From Cyclobacteriaceae bacterium (GTDB lineage: Bacteria; Bacteroidota; Bacteroidia; Cytophagales; Cyclobacteriaceae), in contig JAEUUG010000015.1 of assembly GCA_016787565.1 (NCBI GenBank), positions 1-64,000 on the forward strand: 64,000 bases of DNA, written 5' to 3'. How positions within the stretch are numbered: the first letter of the stretch is position 1; each line of letters starts with the position of its first letter. A program made the position numbers and the translations under genes. Shown here piece after piece: positions 7,366 through 16,314 of the stretch. A model generated the notes under the pieces. That model saw nothing but the letters and a program-made list of their open reading frames with translations, did no database searches and was not told the origin of the DNA.

Positions 7366-8507
7366 TTGGTGAGTGGTTTACCCGATTGATAAATATGTTG
7401 AAGATTCGATTCAAACAATGTAAACGGATCGTTATAGAACGCAATAAAATCTGCTGATGCCGGATGATTTGTATACGGAGCATAGTGATGCTTCATGTTG
7501 GCATTGCGCCACACGAGCGCATAAGATAATCTGATGGTACTGCGGGATTTAATTGGGTTCAGCAAAACATCCGAATACCAGGTTGGATGAAGAATACCTT
7601 CCTGGCCAGTCTCCGTTAAGGCGGCAACTTTATGCTTCTCCTCGGCAAGCTGTGTAATAACTTCCAGCACCTGAACAAAATTTGCTGTCTTGAATTCAAA
7701 CTCTTCCGGGCTCTTACTCACACCCACATCCCTATAATTATCCAACCCGATTACATCTACATAGTCATCACCCGGATAGCCATAGGCATACGATTCTTTT
7801 GCATTGTTTAAATCCATGCGGCTGCGGTCAGGCGAAAAGGCATAGATGAGGTGATGGAGTTTACGCGTATGCCGCAGGTAGTCAACTGTGAATTTCCAGA
7901 GCTGAATATATTCTTCCTCTGAGCAGTTTCCCTTACCCCACCAGAACCAGTCGCCATTGTGCTCATGCCACGGCCGGAAGATAATCGGTATTTTCGTTGA
8001 ACCACTTTTACAGGCATTGAGAAAATCGGCTGCTAAATCCAACTGCCGCAGGAAATAAGTATGTGCCGAGCCGCCTGGCAAAATATCTTTAACAGCCGGT
8101 GTTTTATCCCAAGAACTTTTCTTCGAAACCGGATTTTCGATATGCCATGAAACGGTATTGATGCCACCACGCTTATACGCGTCTCTGATCCATCGGTGCA
8201 TCTTCCGAAAATTAACACTGTCCAGATTGGCGTTATGCTGTACCTCGATCTTACCAATGTCCCACCCGTGCACCGCTGGAAAAGAACCCGTCACATCTTT
8301 CACATCCGAACGACCTTTTTTTGCACGCCACCCCACACCATAGGCATCGCCATCCTGGTGACCAAACAGTAAACCCTGTGCCGAAAGTGTTTTCAGATTT
8401 TGGTACAGTGCACGGGTTTCCGTTGTGGCTTCATTATCGATCAGGCGTTGACCTCTCGATGGAATAAACATGGCCAGCAACAAGCAGCATGTAGTTAGCA
8501 TTCGCAT
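7362..8507 (-). CDS. GH26 beta-mannanase
   Basis: A secreted endo-acting glycoside hydrolase of family 26 (381 aa from the chosen start), which cuts beta-1,4-mannan with retention. The signal peptide runs to about residue 20 (LLLAMFIPSRGQ). The domain begins LFGHQDGDAYGVGW. The acid/base is Glu182 in FRPWHEHNGDWFWWG and the nucleophile Glu298 in ALTETGQEG; both lie in the clan GH-A positions. Start 8507 is preferred over the longer frame from 8573 because it gives a clean signal peptide. Its neighbours (symporter stub, mannose isomerase cupin) match the order of small bacteroidotal mannan operons, which usually also carry a GH130 phosphorylase and an epimerase. Neither is present here. Confidence 0.9.
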   Translation of the reverse strand: MRMLTTCCLLLAMFIPSRGQRLIDNEATTETRALYQNLKTLSAQGLLFGHQDGDAYGVGWRAKKGRSDVKDVTGSFPAVHGWDIGKIEVQHNANLDSVNFRKMHRWIRDAYKRGGINTVSWHIENPVSKKSSWDKTPAVKDILPGGSAHTYFLRQLDLAADFLNACKSGSTKIPIIFRPWHEHNGDWFWWGKGNCSEEEYIQLWKFTVDYLRHTRKLHHLIYAFSPDRSRMDLNNAKESYAYGYPGDDYVDVIGLDNYRDVGVSKSPEEFEFKTANFVQVLEVITQLAEEKHKVAALTETGQEGILHPTWYSDVLLNPIKSRSTIRLSYALVWRNANMKHHYAPYTNHPASADFIAFYNDPFTLFESNLQHIYQSGKPLTK

Positions 8508-8619
8508 AATAAAGGTGATCAGTCTGTATGCCTTTTGAACGATTAAATATAGAGTACAAAAGACTATATGCAAACAGAATGTGGCGCAATTCCAAAAGCT
8601 CTATCAAACTATATTTCCA

Positions 8620-10206
8620 TTACCCATTGCCAATGCTACGGGTACGAAACGAAGTTGCAAGCAAAAGCACCAATCCTGCGGCTGCAATAAAAACAAATGC
8701 ATCCCCGATTTTTTTATATAGTGTAAAAACTCCTGCGGTGGGTACATCCGCTACCATTACTTTCGTGCCTGCATCAAAAAAATTCTTACGGGCAAGTATT
8801 CGTCCATGATGATCACTCGCCAGCGAAGTTGCATTACTGACCATGCGAAACATGGAGAAACCATTTTCAATGGCACGCATCCTGGCCATGTTGCCATGAT
8901 AGGGAGAAATTTCCTTCCAATCGCCCGAAGGCAATAATAAAATATCCGTACCCAATTTACCCGTTTGTTGTATCAGTGTTGGGAAGTCTGCATCATAACA
9001 AATGGACGTTGACAGCAACCCGTAGGGCGTGTGGATTACCGGAATTTTACCATTGCCTGTAATACTGGGTTCAACAACCGGAACCGGCTTATTCTTAAAA
9101 AAGACATTTTCAATAACTCCCTCCGGGTTTATCAGGATAGCCTTATTCTCAATGAATTTTTTTCCAGCCTCAACTTTTCCGGGAAGTAGTGAACCCATCG
9201 TCAGCAGGAAGTAAACCTTATTGTCACGGGCCAGTTTCTTTCCTTTGTCGATCAACCTTTCTTCATCCGCTTTGATGGTGAACACCAGTGCTTCCGACCA
9301 GGTTATGATTTGTGCACCAGCTTTGGCCTCACGCTCACTGATAGATAGCAAACTATCCTGAAAACTCTCCATCGCCATTCGCGCATGCTTAAACCGCGGA
9401 TGGAACGGATCTTCAATAAAAGCAGCAAAACCTCTATTCAGTTCTGCCAGTTCAGGGGAAGTCTGCGTTAAGCTTTCTACATCAATCGAAATATCCTTTC
9501 CAAAAGCATCGCGATACATTTCCCTGATCGGATCAAGGTTCAGCGCAGTTACGCCAGCAATACGAACTACTTCACGAGGCGAATCAAAATACGGGTTCGT
9601 TCGCATCGCCCCGAAAAATAAAACTGCGCCCATGATCAACAGAAAACTTAAAACCGGCATTCGGATGACTGACCATGAAAAGTTCTCGTCCATCACCCAG
9701 TTCACCAAGCTTGCAAACCAGAAAATCAAAAAGGTTATGCCCCACAATCCTGTAACCGAAGCCAGTTGGATAAAAGCAAGGTTATCCATTTGCGTATAGG
9801 CCATTGAACCCCATGTTCCGCCACCTCCGAACGCATTCAGGTATTCAAAAACTACCATGGCAGCCGGTAAGACCAATGTCTTTTTAAAACCGGATATTCT
9901 TTTCCAAAGAACAGTATTGATTAAATAGGGCAATGCTGCCAGTACAGACGTGATCACCATCATGATAACAAAAAATGGCAATGGAAACGGAACAACTTTG
10001 TAGTTTGCAAACACCGATGACAGCACCACTACGGCATAAGCAATACAAAACGCTTTGACGGGTTTGTAAGGCAATAGTAAGCGTACGAGTAATGCCGGGG
10101 CTATCCACGCAGCCGGACTAAAAAGCCATTTCGGTGAAAGCAATACAAAAAAGATTAATGTGACCAGCCCTGTGGCTGAAAGGCGTAGCTTGATTTTCGG
10201 ATTCAT
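8620..10206 (-). CDS. Apolipoprotein N-acyltransferase-like nitrilase-superfamily membrane protein
   Basis: A 528-aa protein with about six to seven N-terminal transmembrane helices (residues 1-190), a periplasmic carbon-nitrogen hydrolase domain (about 220-500) and one last helix. The Glu-Lys-Cys triad is visible as TWSEALVF, FFKNKPVPVVEP and STSICYDADFP. This is the architecture of Lnt, which adds the third acyl chain to lipoproteins. It is more diverged than the housekeeping Lnt I would expect, so it could be a paralogue acting on another amine. It appears to be a single-gene unit, with no close partner. Confidence 0.8.
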   Translation of the reverse strand: MNPKIKLRLSATGLVTLIFFVLLSPKWLFSPAAWIAPALLVRLLLPYKPVKAFCIAYAVVVLSSVFANYKVVPFPLPFFVIMMVITSVLAALPYLINTVLWKRISGFKKTLVLPAAMVVFEYLNAFGGGGTWGSMAYTQMDNLAFIQLASVTGLWGITFLIFWFASLVNWVMDENFSWSVIRMPVLSFLLIMGAVLFFGAMRTNPYFDSPREVVRIAGVTALNLDPIREMYRDAFGKDISIDVESLTQTSPELAELNRGFAAFIEDPFHPRFKHARMAMESFQDSLLSISEREAKAGAQIITWSEALVFTIKADEERLIDKGKKLARDNKVYFLLTMGSLLPGKVEAGKKFIENKAILINPEGVIENVFFKNKPVPVVEPSITGNGKIPVIHTPYGLLSTSICYDADFPTLIQQTGKLGTDILLLPSGDWKEISPYHGNMARMRAIENGFSMFRMVSNATSLASDHHGRILARKNFFDAGTKVMVADVPTAGVFTLYKKIGDAFVFIAAAGLVLLLATSFRTRSIGNG

Positions 10207-10300
10207 ACGTTTTTATTTTTACCCGAAATACGGCTACTGATTGGCAGCGATCGACCGGAATCAGGAAGTCGAACGCTTTAGGTTGAAAGTCGAACGCTTT

Positions 10301-11440
10301 TTAGCGGATATCTGTGCTCTTTCGAAATTCGGTTGGTGTCTTGCCGGTTATCTTTTTGAAAAGTGTATTAAAGGAAGACTTTGAGTTAAACCCACACTGG
10401 TACATGACTTCCAGCACTGTTAGTTTTGCATCTGTTGATTCCCGTAGTATGTGCATGGCTTCTTCAATGCGATAACGATTGATGAAGTCAAAAAAATTCT
10501 GGTCAAAGGATGCATTAATTACCTGCGATAATTTTTTGGAGCTTATACCAGCACGATCCGCCAATTGATCCAGTGAAAGCTCCGCATCAAGGTAAATTTT
10601 ATCACGCTCCATCAATTCGGCAAGCCTTTCCCTGATCATTCCACTTTCGTGGGAACTCAACGCAGTACCCTGGTATTTCTTTTCATCCTGTTGTGCAAAG
10701 GCAATACCCAAAAAAATTTCAGGTTGCTTTAATCCTTTCCAGACAACGGCATTGGTAAAGAAAAACAGAAACAGGAAGGGCACAATAAAAAGGGACTGAA
10801 AGAAATCCTTCAGGCCTACTACCGGCAGAAACGTTTGAGCAAAGGAAACAACCAGAATCACCACCACAGACATCATCATAAAAACAAGCCAGTCCAGATT
10901 GATTTTTTCCACAGCTGAAAACTGATTACGGATCCGCCTACGGTAAACACGAATCTCCTGAAAGGATAAAAAAATATATATGCTGATGTGCGCAAAAACC
11001 AGGGCGATCGAAAAGTAAAAACCTGGCGGAAGGTTTTGTTCGGCTATTGCCTGCTGAATGAACTTCTGGTATTCCGCTGTTTGCCGGTGATAGTAAATCT
11101 GTAAGGCGAGCGTGACAATCAGGAAAGGAATGAGGTGAAGAAGATGCAGCACTTTCAATCTAAAATCACTATACACCATGGAACGCGTATAAAAAAATAA
11201 GAGTGGTCCGAGCAAAAAAGCAAAGCCATCTTCAACAAGCGCGAACTGAGGATACTGTTCATAGAGACCATGATAAGACAAAAGACCATCGCTCAGGTTA
11301 ATGGCCAGCCATAAAAAGAAAACGGCAAGAATACGGTTACTGATTTTCTTTCCTTTAGAACTGCTGAAAAGAAAAAGCGCCAGCAATAGAAGCTGAAAGA
11401 TGATGATGGTGGAGAGTATGTTTACGAGGGAAGTCCCCAT
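10301..11440 (-). CDS. Membrane-embedded AraC-family regulator
   Basis: Seven or so N-terminal hydrophobic helices (residues 1-235, e.g. ILSTIIIFQLLLLALFLF) precede a cytoplasmic AraC/XylS DNA-binding domain. The second helix-turn-helix is clear: ILRESTDAKLTVLEVMYQCGFNSKSSFN followed by KKITGKTPTEFR. This membrane-AraC layout is common in Bacteroidota and presumably senses a ligand within or across the membrane. The ATG at 11440 avoids a 28-bp overlap with the upstream oxidoreductase gene and leaves a 5-bp gap, so the two are probably co-transcribed. The target is unknown; the flanking Lnt-like gene is a candidate. Confidence 0.85.
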   Translation of the reverse strand: MGTSLVNILSTIIIFQLLLLALFLFSSSKGKKISNRILAVFFLWLAINLSDGLLSYHGLYEQYPQFALVEDGFAFLLGPLLFFYTRSMVYSDFRLKVLHLLHLIPFLIVTLALQIYYHRQTAEYQKFIQQAIAEQNLPPGFYFSIALVFAHISIYIFLSFQEIRVYRRRIRNQFSAVEKINLDWLVFMMMSVVVILVVSFAQTFLPVVGLKDFFQSLFIVPFLFLFFFTNAVVWKGLKQPEIFLGIAFAQQDEKKYQGTALSSHESGMIRERLAELMERDKIYLDAELSLDQLADRAGISSKKLSQVINASFDQNFFDFINRYRIEEAMHILRESTDAKLTVLEVMYQCGFNSKSSFNTLFKKITGKTPTEFRKSTDIR

Positions 11441-11445
11441 ACGTA

Positions 11446-12435
11446 TTAATCCACTGAGTAAGATATCCCACAAACATTTCTAATTCGATCCAACGTTTCC
11501 ATGAGCATGCGTGTATCGGCATGTGTCATCACCGGACTTTCTGTTAAACCTTGCCGCAGGCATTCGCCAACATGGCGCGCTTCAAACTGGTAGCCGAATC
11601 CCTCTTCACGATGAACGGGAAGCAACACAGGTGATTCCTTTCCGCGCACCAGTTCTACTGTAGCCACCGCATTGTGAAACCGGTTGCGCATGTGTAGGCG
11701 ACCTTTCGTTCCGGAGATCACAGCTTCCACAGGAGTATCCGCAGCGAATGTTGAATTAAGCGAGGCCAATGCTCCACTTTCGAACTTCATGGTCATGGCA
11801 CATTGTTCATCTACTCCAGTTGAATAACGACTAACCGTTGCTTGAATTTCTGTTGGTTTTCCAAGTAACGAAATGGCGAGAAATACAGGATAGATACCAA
11901 CATCCAACAACGAACCACCACCTAAAACGGGATCATACAACCGCTGTGCAGGAGGCTCATCCGCCTTAAAACCAAAGTCGGCCTGAATCATTTTTACTTC
12001 TCCGATTTCCCCGGCCAGGATAAGCTCACGAACACGTTGATACTGGGGAATAAATTTTGTCCAGAAGGCCTCCATTAAAAAGATCTTTTGCTGGTTGGCA
12101 AGCCCGATCATTTCCATTGCCTGGCGGGTATTTAATGCAAAAGCTTTTTCGCATAGCACCGCTTTTCGATGCTTTAAACATAACATCACATGTTCATAAT
12201 GAAAGCCGTGTGGTGTAGCCACATAGATAACATCCACCTGATCGGAGGCTGCCAGCGCTTCATACGAATCAAAGACTAACGATGCTCCGTGTTCTTGTGC
12301 AAAGACTTTTCCTTTATCATTGTCGCGCGATGCCACTGCTTGTAATTCCGCATCGTCAACCCAACGCAAGTCGGCAGCAAACTTGTTAGCAATTTTTCCA
12401 CAACCTAAAATGCCCCATCGGATTTTGCCTTCCAT
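11446..12435 (-). CDS. Gfo/Idh/MocA-family NAD(P)-dependent oxidoreductase
   Basis: A 329-aa cytoplasmic dehydrogenase. The N-terminal Rossmann fold starts IRWGILGCGKIANKFAADL, followed by VDVIYVATPHGFHYEH and CEKAFALN, the family EKP site with Ala in place of Pro. The C-terminal substrate domain has GGGSLLDVGIYPV, in which the family catalytic Asp/His region is placed. Members act on sugars, inositols, trans-dihydrodiols and related polyols, and this one most resembles the dimeric dihydrodiol-dehydrogenase type. The neighbouring regulator gives no direct substrate clue. Confidence 0.85.
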   Translation of the reverse strand: MEGKIRWGILGCGKIANKFAADLRWVDDAELQAVASRDNDKGKVFAQEHGASLVFDSYEALAASDQVDVIYVATPHGFHYEHVMLCLKHRKAVLCEKAFALNTRQAMEMIGLANQQKIFLMEAFWTKFIPQYQRVRELILAGEIGEVKMIQADFGFKADEPPAQRLYDPVLGGGSLLDVGIYPVFLAISLLGKPTEIQATVSRYSTGVDEQCAMTMKFESGALASLNSTFAADTPVEAVISGTKGRLHMRNRFHNAVATVELVRGKESPVLLPVHREEGFGYQFEARHVGECLRQGLTESPVMTHADTRMLMETLDRIRNVCGISYSVD

Positions 12436-12491
12436 AACTTTTGAATTCCAGTGCTAAATGATAGATGTAAATTAGGGATATTTCACCCATC

Positions 12492-13214
12492 ATGGCTAAA
12501 AGTAACACCCATTTTAATTTCAAACAGTTCGCTGTTCACCACGATCGGTGCAGCATGAAAGTAGGCACCGATGGTGTGTTGCTCGGTGCCTGGACAGATA
12601 TTCGGCATGTAAATACCATTCTGGATATTGGTACAGGCTCCGGGGTGATTGCCCTGATGCTGGCACAACGAACAAGCGATCATGTAGCTATTGATGCCGT
12701 AGAAATCGAAGCAGAAGATGCAGCACAAGCGCGTGGGAATGTTACCCAATCGCCCTGGCCAAAAAAAGTAGTGCTACACGAAATTGCTGTTCAGGATTTT
12801 TTTCCTACCAACCAATATGAACTGATCGTTAGCAATCCTCCTTATTTTAATAATAGCTGGCAACCTCCCGATCCAAAGCGTTACCAAACGCGGCATACTG
12901 TTACCCTTACCTATACTGACCTGTTATCTGCTGTAACGCGATTATTATCCCCGAAAGGAAGATTCAGCCTGATTCTTCCTTTTACCGAAGGATTGCACTT
13001 CATCGAACTGGCTTTGGCATTGGGATTGCATTGCTCGCGGCAGTGGAGTTTCCGCACCCGCAAAGGTAAGCCGATTGAGCGCTGGCTGTTGGAATTCTCA
13101 CCGGTAAGAATGACTCGGGAGGAAAATGAAATTGTATTGTATGAACATGACAGAGGAGAAGAATGGTCGGCTCCCTACAAGGAACTTACCCGCGACTTCT
13201 ACCTTAAACTGTGA
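12492..13214 (+). CDS. trmN6: tRNA1(Val) adenine-37 N6-methyltransferase
   Basis: The 240-aa class I SAM-dependent methyltransferase modifies A37 of tRNA-Val. It has the characteristic opening FNFKQFAVHHDRCSMKVGTDGVLLG, the SAM-binding motif DIGTGSGVIALMLAQR, and the NPPY catalytic motif in LIVSNPPYFNN that marks N6-adenine enzymes. Length is typical of TrmN6 (YfiC). It diverges from the Gfo/Idh gene with a 56-bp gap. Confidence 0.92.
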   Translation: MAKSNTHFNFKQFAVHHDRCSMKVGTDGVLLGAWTDIRHVNTILDIGTGSGVIALMLAQRTSDHVAIDAVEIEAEDAAQARGNVTQSPWPKKVVLHEIAVQDFFPTNQYELIVSNPPYFNNSWQPPDPKRYQTRHTVTLTYTDLLSAVTRLLSPKGRFSLILPFTEGLHFIELALALGLHCSRQWSFRTRKGKPIERWLLEFSPVRMTREENEIVLYEHDRGEEWSAPYKELTRDFYLKL

Positions 13215-13395
13215 TGGTGGAATGTGGATTATCCTATAATACTAATAGGATTTATATCCTTTCCGATCAGCTATCATAAAATTTATATAACTGTAAATCA
13301 ATAGTTTACAAAATAAAATTTACTTGTTTAAACAAATAAATGAATTGTTCTGTTACTTTAGCATCAACAAAATCGAATTAATCAATCTAAAAATT

Positions 13396-13968
13396 ATGAA
13401 AAAAATTAGCGCACTATGTATTGGTCTCCTCATTGCAGGAAGTCTGTCAGCTCAAACCTGGACAATCGACAAGGTTCACTCCAAAATCGGCTTTAGCGTT
13501 ACGCACATGGCTGTATCAGAAACAGAAGGGAATTTCAAAGATTTTGACGCCTCTGTGGTTAGCACGGCAGCAGACTTCAACAACGCTGATGTAACATTCA
13601 CTGCAAAAGTTGCTTCTATCAACACCGAGAACGAAAGACGTGACGGCCATTTGAAATCTCCTGATTTCTTTGATGCTGAAAAATTTCCGGAAGTTACCTT
13701 TAAGGGTAAACTGGTGAAGAGTGGTGCGAAATATAAACTTCAGGGCGACTTCACTATGAAAGGTGTTACCAAGAAAGTGGAATTTGATGTTACGTTTGGT
13801 GGTACAGTTGACACAGGTCGTGGTGTAAAAGCAGGTTTCAAATTGGTTGGAACGGTTAACCGCCAGGATTATGGTTTAACGTGGAGCAATAAAACTCCCG
13901 GTGGTGAATTGGTAGTAGGCGATGTGGTAGAAATCACAGCCAAAATTGAGCTTGATAAAAAAGCTTAA
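13396..13968 (+). CDS. YceI-family periplasmic lipocalin-like protein
   Basis: A 190-aa exported protein of the YceI family, which form a beta-barrel binding isoprenoid or other amphiphilic ligands. The signal peptide MKKISALCIGLLIAGSLSA is followed directly by the domain start WTIDKVHSKIGFSVTHM; later blocks are GHLKSPDFFDAEKFPEVTF, GDFTMKGVTKKVEFDV and RQDYGLTWSNKTPGGELVVGD. The ATG at 13396 gives the signal peptide directly. A hairpin terminator follows, then a MarR regulator, a pairing often seen in Bacteroidota that suggests the regulator controls this gene. Confidence 0.93.
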   Translation: MKKISALCIGLLIAGSLSAQTWTIDKVHSKIGFSVTHMAVSETEGNFKDFDASVVSTAADFNNADVTFTAKVASINTENERRDGHLKSPDFFDAEKFPEVTFKGKLVKSGAKYKLQGDFTMKGVTKKVEFDVTFGGTVDTGRGVKAGFKLVGTVNRQDYGLTWSNKTPGGELVVGDVVEITAKIELDKKA

Positions 13969-13981
13969 TTGCAAAATTCAA

Positions 13982-14013
13982 AAACCCCGGTAACTTGCCG
14001 GGGTTTATTTTTT
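13982..14013 (+). terminator. Rho-independent terminator after yceI-like gene
   Basis: A nine-bp perfect stem AAACCCCGG (13982-13990)/CCGGGGTTT (13998-14006), a seven-base loop and a T-rich tail ATTTTTT. It ends only a few bases before the MarR start codon, so marR must rely on read-through or on a promoter inside this hairpin region. Confidence 0.85.
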
Positions 14014-14016
14014 ACT

Positions 14017-14463
14017 ATGAAAATTGAAGAAGAGATCAAACAGTCGAAATTCATTGACCCATTCCAAAAAGCCGGGATCAATCTTATCTACACTACTAAT
14101 TGGCTGTTAGGGAAACAACAGGCCTTCTTCAAGCCTTTCGGAATCACGCCTCAACAATTCAACATTCTCCGAATTTTAAAAGGACAACATCCTAAAAGCA
14201 TCTCCGCTACAGAAGTAAAATCGCGTATGCTGGATCGCAATTCAGATGTATCGCGCATGGTTGATCGATTGGTTGCCAAAAAACTGATCAGTAAAAGCGT
14301 TTGCCCCAGTGATAAACGTGCATCAGATATATTAATTACGCAAGATGGTCTTGAACTCCTCAAGACGATTGACAAGCATCAGAATCAACTGGATCATTTC
14401 CTTGATCTCACAGAAAATGAAGCGATACTCATAAGCGATCTGCTGGATAAAAGTCGGGGCTAA
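14017..14463 (+). CDS. MarR-family transcriptional regulator
   Basis: A 148-aa winged-helix regulator. The core reads PFGITPQQFNILRILKG, then the recognition helix region LDRNSDVSRMVDRLVAKKLI and the wing CPSDKRASDILITQDG. The start at 14017 (MKIEEEI) is chosen over 13969, since the longer frame would be read through the terminator hairpin. Its gene is tail-to-tail with the M3 peptidase, sharing 4 bp of stop codons. MarR proteins usually repress neighbouring genes and release on binding small aromatic or oxidising ligands. The yceI-like gene is the likely target. Confidence 0.9.
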   Translation: MKIEEEIKQSKFIDPFQKAGINLIYTTNWLLGKQQAFFKPFGITPQQFNILRILKGQHPKSISATEVKSRMLDRNSDVSRMVDRLVAKKLISKSVCPSDKRASDILITQDGLELLKTIDKHQNQLDHFLDLTENEAILISDLLDKSRG

Positions 14464-16184
14464 ATTTTCTTCAACTCTGCTCCTACAAAATCCATCAACT
14501 CCTGAATATAGGATTTGCTGAAATCAAACTTAATGTCAGCGGCTTTATAAATCTCCGGGATCGAGCGCATGTACCCGAGTTTCAGGGCGCTCTGATAACC
14601 TTGCAATCCTTTGGCAGGGTCTCTGCGGTAATTCCTCCACACGGCAATAGCACCCAGTTGCGCCATGCCATACTCGATATAGTAAAAAGGAACTTCAAAC
14701 AAATGAAGTTGCTTTTGCCAAAGATAGTCTTTAGCCTCTTGTAATCCCGACCAATCGGTTACCGTGTCGGTAAACTGATCGAAGATTGTATTCCAGGCTG
14801 CCTTGCGTTGTTCAACCGTTTGAGCCGGATTTTCATAAATCCAATGCTGAAATTTATCGATAGTGGCTACCCACGGAAGCGTTTCCATAATATCTTCCAG
14901 ATGCTCGCGCTTGGCACGTTTCAATTCATCGGCATCGGTAAAGAATACATCCCAGTGATCCATGGAAATTAATTCCATCGACATGGAAGCCAACTCCGCT
15001 ACTTCGGATGGTGTGGATTTAAAATCATTCAGCTCCAGATCGCGTGTGAGAAAATTATGAATGGCATGTCCTCCTTCGTGCATAATGGTAACCATGTCGC
15101 GCAGCGTAGAGGTGGCATTCATAAAAATAAACGGCACACCAATTTCCGATAACGGATAATTATAACCACCCGGAGCTTTTCCTTTGCGGGATTCAAGATC
15201 GAGATGCCCCATGGTTTGCATGATGGAAAGGCATTGCCCTAAGAACGGATCAATGCGATTGAATACTTCAATGGTCTTTGCGGTGAGCTCTTCTCCGGAC
15301 GCGAAAGGTTTCAACGGAGATTTTCCTTCGGCATCAACGGCCTTATCCCACGGACGCAACGCTTCCACACCAAGTTTTGTTTTTCGCTCCTGCGAAATTC
15401 CGTTGACGAGGGGCACCACTTCATACTGAATGGCCTCGTGAAAATCAAAGCAATCCTGAGGGGTATAATCAAATCGTCCAAGAGCCTTGAACATGTAATC
15501 CCGAAAATTTTTGAAACCTGCATTGGTGGCTACCTGATGGCGAAGTTGAATCAACGTTGAAAACAACGTATCCAGCAATTCCTTATCGGCCAATCTCCGC
15601 TTAGCAATCTGGTGGTACACCGCTTCTCTTTTTTCCCGATCGGTAGACAAGAGCAGAACAGCCGCTTGTTGCAAGGTCATTTCTTTGCCGTCTACCGCTA
15701 CCATCATGGCTCCGGATACCTGGGCGTACTTCTGTGTTTCGGTGCTGATCTCGGTGAACAGCGGTACATTCTCTTCCCGAAAAATTTCAATTTCTTTTTT
15801 GAGACTGCGGATCATGATATCAAAGCCAACCTCCTTTTCCAACTCTGTTAAAAACGGAGAAGCCATCGCCTTTTTATTCAGCTGATCGGATACAGGTGCA
15901 ATTTTAGGTTGAATGTTCTGAATGAAATCTTCATACCGTTTATTGTATTCTGCATTCTCTGTAAAACACGTCATTCGGATATACCGCCAGGCCAGGTCTT
16001 CTGAAATAACAGATTCCACTTCACTCCGATCATGAAACCATTGGCGCAATTCGCTTAACGAAGGTACTGACCGATTCAATAAATCATCCAAAAAAGGTTT
16101 TAGCGCCTCCCAGGTGGTAATGGTAAAATCTTCGGGTAAAAATTTCCGGGCCGGTCGTTTCGGCACATCCAACACGTTGCTCAT
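14460..16184 (-). CDS. M3-family oligoendopeptidase (PepF-like)
   Basis: A 574-aa zinc metallopeptidase that should cut short peptides in the cytoplasm; no signal peptide is present. The zinc motif HEGGHAIHNF (HExxH type) lies near residue 360, followed by PSEVAELASMSMELIS containing the third ligand Glu. The N-terminal half is the helical PepF lid domain. Length matches M3B enzymes. It appears monocistronic; a 130-bp gap separates it from the divergent sugar operon. Confidence 0.92.
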   Translation of the reverse strand: MSNVLDVPKRPARKFLPEDFTITTWEALKPFLDDLLNRSVPSLSELRQWFHDRSEVESVISEDLAWRYIRMTCFTENAEYNKRYEDFIQNIQPKIAPVSDQLNKKAMASPFLTELEKEVGFDIMIRSLKKEIEIFREENVPLFTEISTETQKYAQVSGAMMVAVDGKEMTLQQAAVLLLSTDREKREAVYHQIAKRRLADKELLDTLFSTLIQLRHQVATNAGFKNFRDYMFKALGRFDYTPQDCFDFHEAIQYEVVPLVNGISQERKTKLGVEALRPWDKAVDAEGKSPLKPFASGEELTAKTIEVFNRIDPFLGQCLSIMQTMGHLDLESRKGKAPGGYNYPLSEIGVPFIFMNATSTLRDMVTIMHEGGHAIHNFLTRDLELNDFKSTPSEVAELASMSMELISMDHWDVFFTDADELKRAKREHLEDIMETLPWVATIDKFQHWIYENPAQTVEQRKAAWNTIFDQFTDTVTDWSGLQEAKDYLWQKQLHLFEVPFYYIEYGMAQLGAIAVWRNYRRDPAKGLQGYQSALKLGYMRSIPEIYKAADIKFDFSKSYIQELMDFVGAELKKI

Positions 16185-16314
16185 ACTGATTTAGTTAGCG
16201 AGGCTCAAAGTACATAAAATGGCAACGACTTCGCAAGACGTTGCATAAGCCCCGTTGCTTTTCTTTATAGAATAAATCTTTAGCTTTATTTTCTAAACTT
16301 TCACCCTATACGGT

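Noticed and set aside
16221..16243. Inverted repeat GCAACG/CGTTGC between the M3 peptidase and the sugar permease
   Set aside because: A short 6-bp arm with an 11-base loop and no T-run; it could easily be chance.
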